From Nonomuraea rhodomycinica (GTDB lineage Bacteria; Actinomycetota; Actinomycetes; Streptosporangiales; Streptosporangiaceae), in the NCBI RefSeq assembly GCF_013363995.1, contig NZ_JABWGO010000020.1, forward strand, positions 1 to 64,000: DNA of 64,000 nucleotides. The letters run 5' to 3'. Numbering within the stretch: position 1 is the first letter of the stretch; every line of letters starts with the position of its first letter. Positions 23,911-32,146 of the stretch are shown piece after piece. Both the position numbers and the translations under genes were made by a program. Below the pieces are notes generated by a model. The model was not told the DNA's origin. It did not search any database and was given only the letters and a program-made list of their open reading frames with translations.

Positions 23911-24330
23911 TCACCCGGCAGGGACGTACTGACCGGCGTAGGCGCCGGACGGCGGGATGGGGGTGATGACGTCGATCAGGACGCCGTTGGGGTCGGCCAC
24001 GATGAAGTGCCGCTGCCCGAAGTCCTCGCTGCGCAGCCCGAGCTCGGGCCGCAGGCCTTCGCGCAGGACGAGCCGTTCCCACTCGGCGTCGACGTCCTCG
24101 ACCTCGAAGTTGAGCAGCAGCCCGCGCACGGGCCGCCGGTATCCCTCCGGCACTGTCGGGTGGGCGTGGTCGAGCAGCGCCAGCTCGTACGCCCGCTCCC
24201 CCGGCCGTCGCAGGCTCACGTACCAGTCGGCCTCGAAGGTGATCTCGAACCCGAACAGCCGGGTGTAGAAGTCCCGGGACTCGGCCACCCGCTCGGTGCC
24301 GATGACCGGATAGAAGCTGGTCAGGATCAC
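23911..24330 (-). CDS. VOC-family (glyoxalase/bleomycin-resistance fold) protein
   Basis: 139 aa. Two beta-alpha-beta-beta-beta modules: FYPVIGTERVAESRDFYTRLFGFEITFEADWYVSLRR, then LLLNFEVEDVDAEWERLVL ... FIVADPNGVLIDVITPI. Glu/His metal ligands are not all evident, so a binding or enzymatic role is open. It is divergent from a TetR gene, with matching palindromes in the 87-bp gap, so it is the likely target of that regulator. GGGAG precedes ATG 24330. Confidence 0.87.
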   Translation of the reverse strand: MILTSFYPVIGTERVAESRDFYTRLFGFEITFEADWYVSLRRPGERAYELALLDHAHPTVPEGYRRPVRGLLLNFEVEDVDAEWERLVLREGLRPELGLRSEDFGQRHFIVADPNGVLIDVITPIPPSGAYAGQYVPAG

Positions 24331-24349
24331 GCTCGTCTCCCTGTTTTCA

Positions 24350-24400
24350 CATACCGACGGTATGCGAAGGTACCGTATTGACGTACCATCGGTATGTCAA
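24350..24400. promoter_or_regulatory. Twin TetR operators between the VOC and TetR genes
   Basis: CATACCGACGGTATG (24350-24364) and TTGACGTACCATCGGTATGTCAA (24378-24400) both carry TACC-N3-GGTA. The second is extended by TTGAC/GTCAA arms and covers the alternative ATG 24394, which argues for the start at 24418. Confidence 0.7.
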
Positions 24401-24417
24401 CGGGAGAGGAAGGCGCG

Positions 24418-25014
24418 ATGACCGAGGGGACCAGGGCCCTCCAGCGCGAGCAGACCAGGCGGGCCCTGCTGCGCGAGGGACGGCGGCTGTTCGCCGCCCA
24501 CGGCTACGGCGCGGTCGGCCTGGCCGAGATCGTCCGGGCCGCCGGAGTCACCAAGGGCGCCCTGTACCACCACTTCGCCGGCAAGGCCGACCTCTTCCGC
24601 GCGGTGCTGCGGGAGGTGCAGCAGGAGGTCGCCCGCGAGGTGGCCGGCACGGCGGCGACCCGGGACGATCCGTGGGAGCAGCTGACGACCGGGTGCCGGG
24701 CGTTCCTCACCGCCAGCACCGCCCCCGGCGTCCAGCGCATCATGCTCATCGACGGGCCCGCCGTCCTGGGATGGAGCGAATGGCGGGCGATGGACGAGGC
24801 CGCCTCGGCGCGCCACCTCGCCGAGGCGCTCGCCACCCTCGCCGAGCGGGGAGTGATCGCGGACCGGCCGATCGAGCCGCTCACCCACCTGCTGTCCGGG
24901 GCCATGAACGAGGCCGCCCTGTGGCTGGCCGGGTCCACCGGCCCGGACGACCTCGACGACACCTGGGAGGCGCTGTCGCGGATGCTCCAGGCCCTGCGCG
25001 CCGCCGAGGGCTGA
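24418..25014 (+). CDS. TetR-family transcriptional regulator
   Basis: 198 aa from ATG 24418 (GGAGAGGA upstream). HTH: REQTRRALLREGRRLFAAHGYGAVGLAEIVRAAGVTKGALYHHFAGKADLFRAVL (about 8-62), a textbook TetR_N with GALYHHF in the recognition helix. The C-terminal domain resembles TetR_C regulators of the YHHF type. It is divergent from the VOC gene and very likely autoregulated through the two palindromes between them. Confidence 0.93.
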   Translation: MTEGTRALQREQTRRALLREGRRLFAAHGYGAVGLAEIVRAAGVTKGALYHHFAGKADLFRAVLREVQQEVAREVAGTAATRDDPWEQLTTGCRAFLTASTAPGVQRIMLIDGPAVLGWSEWRAMDEAASARHLAEALATLAERGVIADRPIEPLTHLLSGAMNEAALWLAGSTGPDDLDDTWEALSRMLQALRAAEG

Positions 25015-25031
25015 TGACCGGCTTCTGACGC

Positions 25032-25048
25032 CCCCGGCGCTCCCGGGG
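25032..25048. terminator. Weak hairpin between convergent TetR and alpha/beta hydrolase genes
   Basis: CCCCGG/CCGGGG, a 6-bp stem with a 5-nt loop, in the 60-bp gap between stop codons. Plausible but short. Confidence 0.35.
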
Positions 25049-25074
25049 CTGCGGTGAGCCGCGGGCGCGGGCGG

Positions 25075-26184
25075 TCACGGGTTCGCGGGGCTCGACAGGA
25101 AGGCGCGTACCAGCCGCTCGTAGCGGAACCGGTCGGTGTTCCACGCCTCGGTGTGCCCGCCGTCCGGGAACTCCTCCAGCCGGACGTCCCACCCGGCGCG
25201 CGCCGCCGCCGCGGCCAGGCCGCGGGCCTCGCCGATGGGGTGGTCGGCGTCGCCGACGGTGTGCAGCAGCAGCGTCGGCGGCCGGACCGCGGGCGGGTGG
25301 CGGATGAGGCTGAGCCGTTCGAGGTCCACGCCGGTGCGCCACGCGACGACGCGGCTCACCAGCCCCCCGAAGAACGGCGGCATGCCGTGCTTGCGCGCGC
25401 CCTGCTCGTTCGTCATGCCGGCGTCGATCATGGGCGCGTCCAGCACCACCCGCTCCACCGTCCCGGCCAGCGACGAGTGCGTCAGGAACTGGCCGATGAC
25501 CGCCCCGCCCATGGAGGTGCCGTACAGGACGAAACGCTCGGCCCCCATGCCCAGGGCCGCCCGTACGGACGCCTCCAGGTCGCGCCACTCGTCGGCGCCC
25601 AGGTGGATCAGTCCGTCCGGGGAGCGCGGGGCGCCCTCGTCGTTGCGGTAGGAGATGACCAGGAACGCCAGGCCGAGCTCGCGCACCACCGGCAGGACCT
25701 TCAGCTCGGCCCTGCGCCTGCCGTTCTGCCCGTGCACCGCGACGACCCAGGTGGTGCCGCGTCCGGGCACGTACCAGGCGGGGGCGGGGCCGAGCTCGGT
25801 GGCGACCTCGACCTGTGAGAAGTCCACGCCCCAGGCCACCCGGGGATCGCCGGGCGGGACGCTGCCGAACCAGCCGGGGGTGCCCGCCGACGGCAGCGGG
25901 CCGCGCAGCACCGCGCGCGTCACCCGGCCGCCGCGGCGCCCGGTCACCGCGCCGAGCATGGTGGACGACCCGCTCCATTCGAGCCAGTACACGCCGGGTT
26001 CGCGCGTCTCGGCGGTGTCGGCGAGGGTGACCTCGCCGGTCCGGGAGGCCAGCACCATGGCGTTGTGCTGCCCGTAGTGGACGACGCCGACGGCCTGCTC
26101 GCTGCCGTACCAGGCGCCGTAGCCGGTCCCCGCGGCCAGCAGCACCGCGAGGGCGGCCGACGCGCGCCTAAGCCAGGAGGCCAT
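25075..26184 (-). CDS. Membrane-anchored alpha/beta hydrolase
   Basis: 369 aa. One N-terminal helix (AALAVLLAAGTGYGAWYG) acts as a signal anchor, so the catalytic part faces outside. Hydrolase core: TTWVVAVHGQNGRRR (oxyanion), FVLYGTSMGGAVIGQFL (Ser nucleophile in GTSMGG), an Asp in TVGDADHPIG and the base His in DGGHTEAWN. It resembles bacterial ABHD-type serine hydrolases and lipases. The gene overlaps the 3' end of a TetR pseudogene by 17 bp, so it was probably the target and downstream partner of that regulator. Confidence 0.85.
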   Translation of the reverse strand: MASWLRRASAALAVLLAAGTGYGAWYGSEQAVGVVHYGQHNAMVLASRTGEVTLADTAETREPGVYWLEWSGSSTMLGAVTGRRGGRVTRAVLRGPLPSAGTPGWFGSVPPGDPRVAWGVDFSQVEVATELGPAPAWYVPGRGTTWVVAVHGQNGRRRAELKVLPVVRELGLAFLVISYRNDEGAPRSPDGLIHLGADEWRDLEASVRAALGMGAERFVLYGTSMGGAVIGQFLTHSSLAGTVERVVLDAPMIDAGMTNEQGARKHGMPPFFGGLVSRVVAWRTGVDLERLSLIRHPPAVRPPTLLLHTVGDADHPIGEARGLAAAAARAGWDVRLEEFPDGGHTEAWNTDRFRYERLVRAFLSSPANP

Positions 26185-26652
26185 CGAGGACCCTCCTCAC
26201 CGTCCTGCGGCACAGCTCCCGGAACTCCTCCTCGGCCAGGCCGATCCGCCCGCCCAGGTGGAGCTGGACCAGCCCCTGGACCGCCGCGGTGAGCGCGAGG
26301 GTCACCTCCAGCGGGTCGTCGCCGCGCAGCCGCCCGCTCCGCATGCCCTCCTCGACCAGCACCACCAGGTGGGTGAACGCGGGAGAGGCGCCGCCGGCGA
26401 AGTCACCGGGAAAGCGCCGGGTCCGCTCCCTGGGCTCGGTCATCAGGAACGTGTAGAGGTGCGGGCTGCCCAGGGCGAAGTCCAGGAAGTCCGCCAGCAG
26501 CGCGAAGACCCGGCTCTCCCAGTCGGCGCCCTCGGCGCGCCGCCCCCAGGTCTCCCCGAGCCGGCGGACCGCCTCATGGTCACAGCGGGGGCGCCTTCGC
26601 GGACGAGGATGTCGCGCGCGGCATCGGCGATGCGTTCCGATGTCGGCTTCAT
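26168..26652 (-). pseudogene. TetR-family regulator with its DNA-binding helices deleted
   Basis: From ATG 26650-26652 the product begins normally (KPTSERIADAARDILVREGAPAVTM, first HTH helix). It then jumps, with a frame change near 26575, to EAVRRLGETWGRRAEGADWESRVFALLADFLDFALGSPHLYTFLMTEPRERTRRF and a normal C-terminus ending at 26168. The second and recognition helices of the HTH (some 20-30 residues) are missing. Its candidate operators upstream remain intact. The downstream hydrolase would therefore be derepressed. Confidence 0.8.
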
Positions 26653-26692
26653 GGTGTACAGCGTAAACCGACGACGGTGTACAAGGTATACC
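26653..26692. promoter_or_regulatory. Two GGTRTAC-type palindromes upstream of the TetR pseudogene
   Basis: GGTGTACAAGGTATACC (26676-26692) is a GGTRTAC-N3-GTAYACC palindrome with one mismatch. GGTGTACAGCGTAAACC (26653-26669) is a weaker copy 23 bp away. They are typical TetR autoregulation sites. Confidence 0.6.
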
Positions 26693-26853
26693 CGAACACA
26701 GATACGCATGGACACAGAGAGTGACAGAACCGATACTCGACGTGTCAGCCCTTTGCCCCCTGCGATCACTTCATCACCCCTGGTGCGCGCATTCGCCGGC
26801 GTGCCGCGCTGTCCGGGGTCGTGGCCGTCAGGGGACAGGACAGAAGGAGAACG

Positions 26854-27216
26854 ATGCAGTCGAAGTGGTTCCTGGCCCTCCCCCTCACCGTCCTCGCGGC
26901 GGGGGCGTGCCTGACGACGACCGCCATGGCCAGCCCGTCATCGGCACCGGTCGCGGCGGCCGCCCGCCCATCGGCTCTGCCACCCGGCTACCAGCTCGTC
27001 ACCCTGCCCAACGCCAACGTCCCCAACTTCCAGCGCCGCACGCTCTACTGCCCCGGCAGCAAGAAGGTCCTCGGCGGCGGCGCCGAGGCCCGCGGCAACA
27101 GGGCGATCCTGGTCGGGTCGTTCCCCACCGATGACGGCCGCGGCTGGATCGCCCTCGGCCGCCAGGACGGCTACAGCGACGTCGGCATCAGCGTCTTCGC
27201 CATCTGCGCCGACTGA
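26854..27216 (+). CDS. Small secreted protein of the CPxGKKVLGGG type
   Basis: 120 aa from ATG 26854 (AGGAGA upstream). Sec signal WFLALPLTVLAAGACLTTTAMA. The mature part has TLYCPGSKKVLGGGAEA, an S-P-turn and GWIALGRQDG...VFAICAD. This Cys ... GGG ... W ... CA pattern recurs in actinobacterial exported proteins of unknown function, with the two Cys probably paired. Monocistronic, followed by a strong terminator. Role unknown. Confidence 0.78.
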   Translation: MQSKWFLALPLTVLAAGACLTTTAMASPSSAPVAAAARPSALPPGYQLVTLPNANVPNFQRRTLYCPGSKKVLGGGAEARGNRAILVGSFPTDDGRGWIALGRQDGYSDVGISVFAICAD

Positions 27217-27230
27217 CCTCCGGCCCACCC

Positions 27231-27257
27231 GGCCCCGGCCGCCCGGCGGCCGGGGCC
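27231..27257. terminator. Terminator after the small secreted protein
   Basis: 12-bp GC stem (GGCCCCGGCCGC with GCGGCCGGGGCC) and a 3-nt loop, 15 bp after the stop. Confidence 0.75.
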
Positions 27258-27359
27258 GCTCCATGTCCCCGGCCGACCACGTTGGCCGGGCATATGCCGC
27301 GTTCCTCTAGGCTGCCAGTGGCGATACGGTCACCGGCGGCAAGGGAAGGAGCGGCGTCC

Positions 27360-29072
27360 ATGAACGTGCCATCCGACGACGCCGCGCCGTCGAGAACGGC
27401 GGAGGGCAGGCGCCTGCGCCGGCTGCCCGACCTCTCCGACGCCGGGGCGTACCTGGTGGACGACCGCGGGATGATCGTGCAGGTCAGCGACCAGGCCGAA
27501 CGGCTGCTCAAGCGCCCCGCCGCCGACCTGCTGGGCCGCGACGCCCACGACCTGCTGCACCGGGGCAAGTACGGCGAGCCCCTGCCGCGCAGCCGCTGCG
27601 CGATGCGCCAGCCCCTCATCTCCGGCGGCAGCGCCCAGGGCGAGGGCGAATGGTTCGAGTGCGGTGACGGCCTGCTGATGCGGGTCGCCTGGATGGTCAC
27701 CCCCTGCCGGCTCGACACGGGCGGCATGGGGGCGCTGGTGCTCTTCCACGAGCTCCTCTCCTCCACGCCGCCCCCGCACGAGGCGCCCGGCGTCACGGCC
27801 TCGATGACGCAGCTCGACCGGCTGGCCCTGCTCGCGGAGACCACCGCGACGCTCACCTCCAGCCTGGACGTCGAGGAGACGCTGCGTCAGCTCGTGCGCC
27901 TGGTCCTGCCGCTGCTCGGCGACTGGGCGGTGATCGACCTGCTCACCGAGGAGGGCGGGGTGTCGCGCGCCACCGTCGCGCACCACCAGGGCGGTCTGCT
28001 GATCTACCGGGACGACCTGGAGGGGCCGATGCCGCCGGTCCCGCAGGAGTCGCCGATGCCGCTGTCGCGGGCGCTGCGCGGAGTCACCGCCACGCTCGTG
28101 AGCCCGGAGACCTACCAGGGGCCGCCCGACTCGGGCATCGCGGTCATCCAGCAGGAGCTGTTCCGGGTGACGGGCATGCACTCGGCGTGCATCGCGCCGA
28201 TCCGCGGCGTGCGGGAGGTGGTCGGCGCCCTGACGGTCGGACGTTCCCGGCAGCCGGCCGCGTTCACCACCGCCGACCTGCTGCTGGTGGAGGACATCGC
28301 CCGGCGGGCCGGTCTGGCGCTGGACAACGCCCGCCTGTACGAGCGGCAACGGCGGGTCGCCGAGACCATGCAGCGCCACCTGCTCCCCCAGCTGCCGACG
28401 GTGCCCGGCCTGCGGATGAGCGCCTCCTACCGGCCCGCGCCCCGCGCCTCCCAGGTCGGCGGCGACTGGTACGACTCCTTCGTCCTGCCCGACGGCGCCA
28501 CCGCCCTGGTGATCGGCGACGTGGTCGGCCACGACCTGGACGCGGCGGCCGGCATGGCGCAGGTCTGCAACATGCTGCGCGCCTACGCCGGCGCGGGCCA
28601 GGAGGCGCCCAGCGTCATCGTCGACCGGCTCGACTGGGCGGTGGCCCGCATGGCGGAGACCACGATGGCCACCGCCGTCCTGGCCCGGCTGGAGCATCGC
28701 GAGGGCGAGGGATGGCGGCTGCTCTGGACCAACGCGGGGCACCCGCCGCCGCTGCTGGTCGAACGGGACGGACGCACCCGCTTCCTGGAGGAGGGACACG
28801 GCCTCCTCCTGGGCACCGGCATCCCCACCGTCCGCACCGACGCCGCGCTCGACCTGCCGCCCCTGTCCACGCTGGTGCTCTACACCGACGGCCTGATCGA
28901 GTCGCCCACCCGGTCGCTGGACGAGGGGATGGCCCGGCTGAGCCGGTACGCCGCCTCGCTCGCCCAGCGGCCCGTCGGCTCGCTGGGCGACGTGCTCATC
29001 GACCGCGTCCGCCCCGCCGACAACGACGACGACGTCGCCCTGCTCACGGTGCGCATCCCGGACCTCCCCTGA
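27360..29072 (+). CDS. PAS-GAF-SpoIIE serine/threonine phosphatase
   Basis: 570 aa from ATG 27360 (GGAAGGAG upstream). Residues about 25-130 are PAS-like (AYLVDDRGMIVQVSDQAERLLKR), about 150-330 a GAF domain (ETTATLTSSLDVEETLRQLVRLVLPLLGDWAVIDLL), and about 335-570 a PP2C/SpoIIE catalytic domain with metal Asp residues in GGDWYDSF, VIGDVVGHD and ADNDDDVALLT. Such proteins dephosphorylate anti-anti-sigma factors in stress and development partner-switching. It is 12 bp before an orphan histidine kinase gene, so they form a two-gene operon. No anti-sigma gene is in the window. Confidence 0.93.
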   Translation: MNVPSDDAAPSRTAEGRRLRRLPDLSDAGAYLVDDRGMIVQVSDQAERLLKRPAADLLGRDAHDLLHRGKYGEPLPRSRCAMRQPLISGGSAQGEGEWFECGDGLLMRVAWMVTPCRLDTGGMGALVLFHELLSSTPPPHEAPGVTASMTQLDRLALLAETTATLTSSLDVEETLRQLVRLVLPLLGDWAVIDLLTEEGGVSRATVAHHQGGLLIYRDDLEGPMPPVPQESPMPLSRALRGVTATLVSPETYQGPPDSGIAVIQQELFRVTGMHSACIAPIRGVREVVGALTVGRSRQPAAFTTADLLLVEDIARRAGLALDNARLYERQRRVAETMQRHLLPQLPTVPGLRMSASYRPAPRASQVGGDWYDSFVLPDGATALVIGDVVGHDLDAAAGMAQVCNMLRAYAGAGQEAPSVIVDRLDWAVARMAETTMATAVLARLEHREGEGWRLLWTNAGHPPPLLVERDGRTRFLEEGHGLLLGTGIPTVRTDAALDLPPLSTLVLYTDGLIESPTRSLDEGMARLSRYAASLAQRPVGSLGDVLIDRVRPADNDDDVALLTVRIPDLP

Positions 29073-29084
29073 AGGCAGGGCGAG

Positions 29085-31202
29085 GTGGCTGAGTCTTCCG
29101 CGACTGCTGAGGACCCCGGGCGGGCGCGGAGCGCGCTGCCACGGGCCGGTGCCGTGGCGACGGCGGTGCTGTCCGCGCTGCTGACCGTCGCGGCCATGGT
29201 GATCCACGCGGGCGTGCCTGCTCCCTGGTACCCCTCGGTCACCTTCTCCCCGCAGTCGGCCGCCGCCCTGACCTTCCCCGCCGTCGGCGCGTTCCTGGTC
29301 TTCCACCGGCCGCGCCTGAACATGGCGTGGCTGATGTGCGCGGGCGGGCTGGCCGGCGGGGTCAGCGACTTCGCGCTGGCCCTGTCGTACCGGCTGGCCG
29401 CCGGCGGGCACCTCGTGCAGGCGGGTTACGCGCGCCTGCCGGGGCAGGTCGGCTGGGCGGTGTGCGGGGCGATGCTCGCCATGCTGCTGCCGCTGTACTC
29501 CCCCGACGGCCGCCTGCCGTCCCGGCGGTGGCGGCCCGTCGCCTGGCTGGTCGCCGCCGTCCTCGTGCTCTACCTGCTGCGCCTGCTGCTGCGGCCCGCC
29601 CCGGATCCCTCCACCGTCCCGTACCGCGCCGTGATCCCCAACCCGCTGCAGGTGCCCGCGCTGGCCCCGTACCTCGGCGCGGTCACGGCGGTCTCGGTGA
29701 CGGGTCTCTACGTCGCGATGGCGCTGGCCGCGCTGTCGCTGGCGGTGCGGATGCGGCGGGCCGGCCCGGTCGGGCGGCGGCAGATCGGCTGGCCGCTGCT
29801 GGCGTTCACCGGGTACGTCGTGTTCCTGGCCCTGTCGATGCTCACCCCCGGCCTGCTGTGGACGGCGATCGCCTGGGCGGCGCTCGTGCCGGTGGCGGTG
29901 GCGATCTCGGTGATGCGCTACCGGCTGTTCGGCATCGACACCGTGATCAGCCGCGCGTTCGTGGCGGCCGGCCTGGTGGCCGTGGTCAGCGCGGTGTACT
30001 TCGGCGTCGGCGGGCTGTCCGGGCTGGTGGTGTCCGGCTACGACGAGATGGCGGGCGTGGCGGCCGCGCTGTTCGCCGGGCTGTTCTTCCAGCCGCTGCG
30101 GCGCCTGCTCCAGCGGGCGGTGGACCGCATGCTGTACGGCGCCGTCGGCGACCCCGGCGTGCTGGCCGGGCGTCTCGTGCACGCGGTGCGCCGCGGCGAC
30201 CCGGCCCGCGCCCTGACCTCGGTGGTGAGCGTGCTGCGCGACGGCCTGGCGGTCGAGGGCGTGGCCGTCGAGGTGGCCGGCGGCGAGCCGCGCCACGTCG
30301 AGAGCGGCAGCGTCGGCCGCGAGCCCCGCGAGGTGCCGCTGGTGTGGCACGGGCAGCGGGTGGGCCGGCTGCTGGTGGGCCCTCCGGGGGCGCGCCGCTT
30401 CCCGGCCGCGCACAACGAGCGCGTGCTGGCCACGCTCGCTCCGTACGCCGCCGACGTCGCCCACGCGGTCCGGATGGCGGCCGACCTGCAGCGCTCCCGC
30501 GAGCGGATCGTGACCACCCGGGAGGAGGAGCGCCGCCGCCTGCGCCGCGACCTGCACGACGGGCTCGGCCAGACCCTGTCGGCCATGGCCATGACCATCA
30601 CCATGGCGCGGCGGAGCCTGCCGGGGTCCCCGGAGTCGGCCGACGAGCTGCTGCGGCGGATGCACGCCGGGATGAGCGCCGTCACCGACGACATCCGCGA
30701 GCTCGTCCACGGCCTGCGCCCGCCCGCGCTCGACGAGCTGGGCCTGGCCGGGGCGGTGCGCGAGCTGGCCGGCCGGCCGCCGCCGGGCGTCGCGGCCGAG
30801 ACGCCGGTCGAGGCGCGGGCCGAAGCGCCGGTCGACGTGCGGGCCGAGACGCCGGCGGACGTGCGGGTCGAGGTGCGGGTGGAGGGCTCGCTGGAGGATC
30901 TGCCGGCCGCCGTCGAGGTCGCGGTCTACCGGATCGTGCAGGAGGCCCTCACCAACGTCCGCAAGCACGCCGAGGCGTCCCGGGCCCGCGTCGTCCTGCG
31001 GCGCGAGGCGTCGGCGCTGCGGCTCGTGGTCGGCGACGACGGCAGGGGGCTGCCCGCCGCGTACAGCGCGGGGGTGGGCCTGGGCTCCATGCGCGAACGC
31101 GCCGCGGAGCTCGGCGGCGTCTGCGTCGTGAGCGGCGCTCCCGGCGAGGGGACGCGGGTGGAGGTCACGCTGCCGCTCGCCGGAGGCCGGCGCCGGCCGT
31201 GA
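29085..31202 (+). CDS. Orphan membrane histidine kinase (HisKA_3/NarL type)
   Basis: 705 aa from GTG 29085. About eight to nine membrane helices in the first 300 residues, then a GAF-like segment, then HisKA_3 with phospho-His491 (RRRLRRDLHDGLGQTLSAM) and an HATPase_c domain (IVQEALTNVRKHAEASRARVVL, GDDGRGLP, LGSMRERAAELGG). No response regulator gene follows, so its partner is elsewhere. Between the two kinase subdomains is an 8-residue repeat (AETPVEAR, AEAPVDVR, AETPADVR) encoded by a 24-bp DNA repeat. It is downstream of a SpoIIE-type phosphatase. Confidence 0.92.
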   Translation: MAESSATAEDPGRARSALPRAGAVATAVLSALLTVAAMVIHAGVPAPWYPSVTFSPQSAAALTFPAVGAFLVFHRPRLNMAWLMCAGGLAGGVSDFALALSYRLAAGGHLVQAGYARLPGQVGWAVCGAMLAMLLPLYSPDGRLPSRRWRPVAWLVAAVLVLYLLRLLLRPAPDPSTVPYRAVIPNPLQVPALAPYLGAVTAVSVTGLYVAMALAALSLAVRMRRAGPVGRRQIGWPLLAFTGYVVFLALSMLTPGLLWTAIAWAALVPVAVAISVMRYRLFGIDTVISRAFVAAGLVAVVSAVYFGVGGLSGLVVSGYDEMAGVAAALFAGLFFQPLRRLLQRAVDRMLYGAVGDPGVLAGRLVHAVRRGDPARALTSVVSVLRDGLAVEGVAVEVAGGEPRHVESGSVGREPREVPLVWHGQRVGRLLVGPPGARRFPAAHNERVLATLAPYAADVAHAVRMAADLQRSRERIVTTREEERRRLRRDLHDGLGQTLSAMAMTITMARRSLPGSPESADELLRRMHAGMSAVTDDIRELVHGLRPPALDELGLAGAVRELAGRPPPGVAAETPVEARAEAPVDVRAETPADVRVEVRVEGSLEDLPAAVEVAVYRIVQEALTNVRKHAEASRARVVLRREASALRLVVGDDGRGLPAAYSAGVGLGSMRERAAELGGVCVVSGAPGEGTRVEVTLPLAGGRRRP
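30795..30878 (+). repeat. 24-bp tandem repeat inside the histidine kinase gene
   Basis: Units start at 30795, 30819 and 30843, with a half unit at 30867. They encode A-E-(T/A)-P-(V/A)-(D/E)-(V/A)-R and expand the linker between the dimerisation and ATPase domains. Confidence 0.75.
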
Positions 31203-31296
31203 TCAGAAGGGACGGCAAGGGCGACCGGTCCTGACGAGCCGCGCATGATCGCTAGGGTGAGTGCGTTCCCCTCCTTCACCCCCCGGGAAGTGTCAC

Positions 31297-32136
31297 GTGC
31301 TCCGTCGTTATCGTTCGGGCGTCGCCGCCCTGCTCGTCACCGGTGTGTACGCCGTCGCCGTCGTGGTCGCCGCCGTGGCCGCGCCGGCCACCGGCGAACT
31401 GGGCCCGTTGTGGTGGTTGACCCTGTTCGTCGGGCCGGCCGAGGGGGCCACGGTGACGTGGCCGGACGTGCTCGTCCCTCTCCTGGCCGGCGCGGCATGG
31501 GGGTGGGCGCTGTGGCAGGGCCTGCGCGGCCCGCTGGCGGGGCCGCCGCCCGAGCTCGACCGCGACACGAGGCTGCTGCGGCAGGTGCTGTACGTGAGCG
31601 CGGCGGCCACGCCGCTCGCCCTCGTCCTGCCGTCGTGGCCGTGGTGGGCGCAGGTGCTCCTCGCCCTCGTGACGGCGACCTCCGTGGTGCTGTTCCAGCC
31701 GGTGCTGGGAGGCAGCCTGGAGCCTGCCGGGTTCGCGCGGGCCATGGGCCTGCTGGGTTACGGAGGCGCCGCCGCCTTGGAGGTGCTCGACGTCGCCGGC
31801 ATTCCGGTGCCCCGCGCGCTGTCCGCGTTCTGCGCCCTGGCGGGCCTTCTCTGGCTGGCGCTGATCCTGCGGGCGCAGCGCGGCGACGGCCGCTGGCGGC
31901 GGGCCACGTTCCGGTACGGCGTCGCCGGCATGGTGGCGCCGATCGTCGGCGGGGCGGCGGGCGCCCTGCTCGCCGACGTGGCGGGCGTCTACGCCTACGC
32001 CCCGGGGGCCACCAGCACCCTGATGGTGATCTGGCTGACCCGCACCGCCCACGAGCTCGCCGACCCGCGCCCCCGGCCGGCCCGGCCCGAGCCCGTGCCT
32101 TCCGGTGCTGCTCCCGCCGGACCGCCGGCGTCCTGA
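31297..32136 (+). CDS. Uncharacterised integral membrane protein
   Basis: 279 aa from GTG 31297 (GGAAG 6 nt upstream). About seven hydrophobic segments with short loops; one soluble stretch, GPPPELDRDTRLLRQ, follows the second helix, and a Pro-rich tail ends the protein. No family recognised. It is on the same strand as the kinase, 94 bp downstream, and could be co-transcribed. Its stop lies 10 bp from that of the convergent AraC-type gene. Confidence 0.7.
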   Translation: MLRRYRSGVAALLVTGVYAVAVVVAAVAAPATGELGPLWWLTLFVGPAEGATVTWPDVLVPLLAGAAWGWALWQGLRGPLAGPPPELDRDTRLLRQVLYVSAAATPLALVLPSWPWWAQVLLALVTATSVVLFQPVLGGSLEPAGFARAMGLLGYGGAAALEVLDVAGIPVPRALSAFCALAGLLWLALILRAQRGDGRWRRATFRYGVAGMVAPIVGGAAGALLADVAGVYAYAPGATSTLMVIWLTRTAHELADPRPRPARPEPVPSGAAPAGPPAS

Positions 32137-32146
32137 CGGGGCGCGC

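Noticed and set aside
27330..30968. 1212-codon open frame on the minus strand opposite the phosphatase and kinase genes
   Set aside because: It is His/Arg/Gln/Gly-rich antisense of two well-supported genes, a normal artefact of high-GC codon bias.
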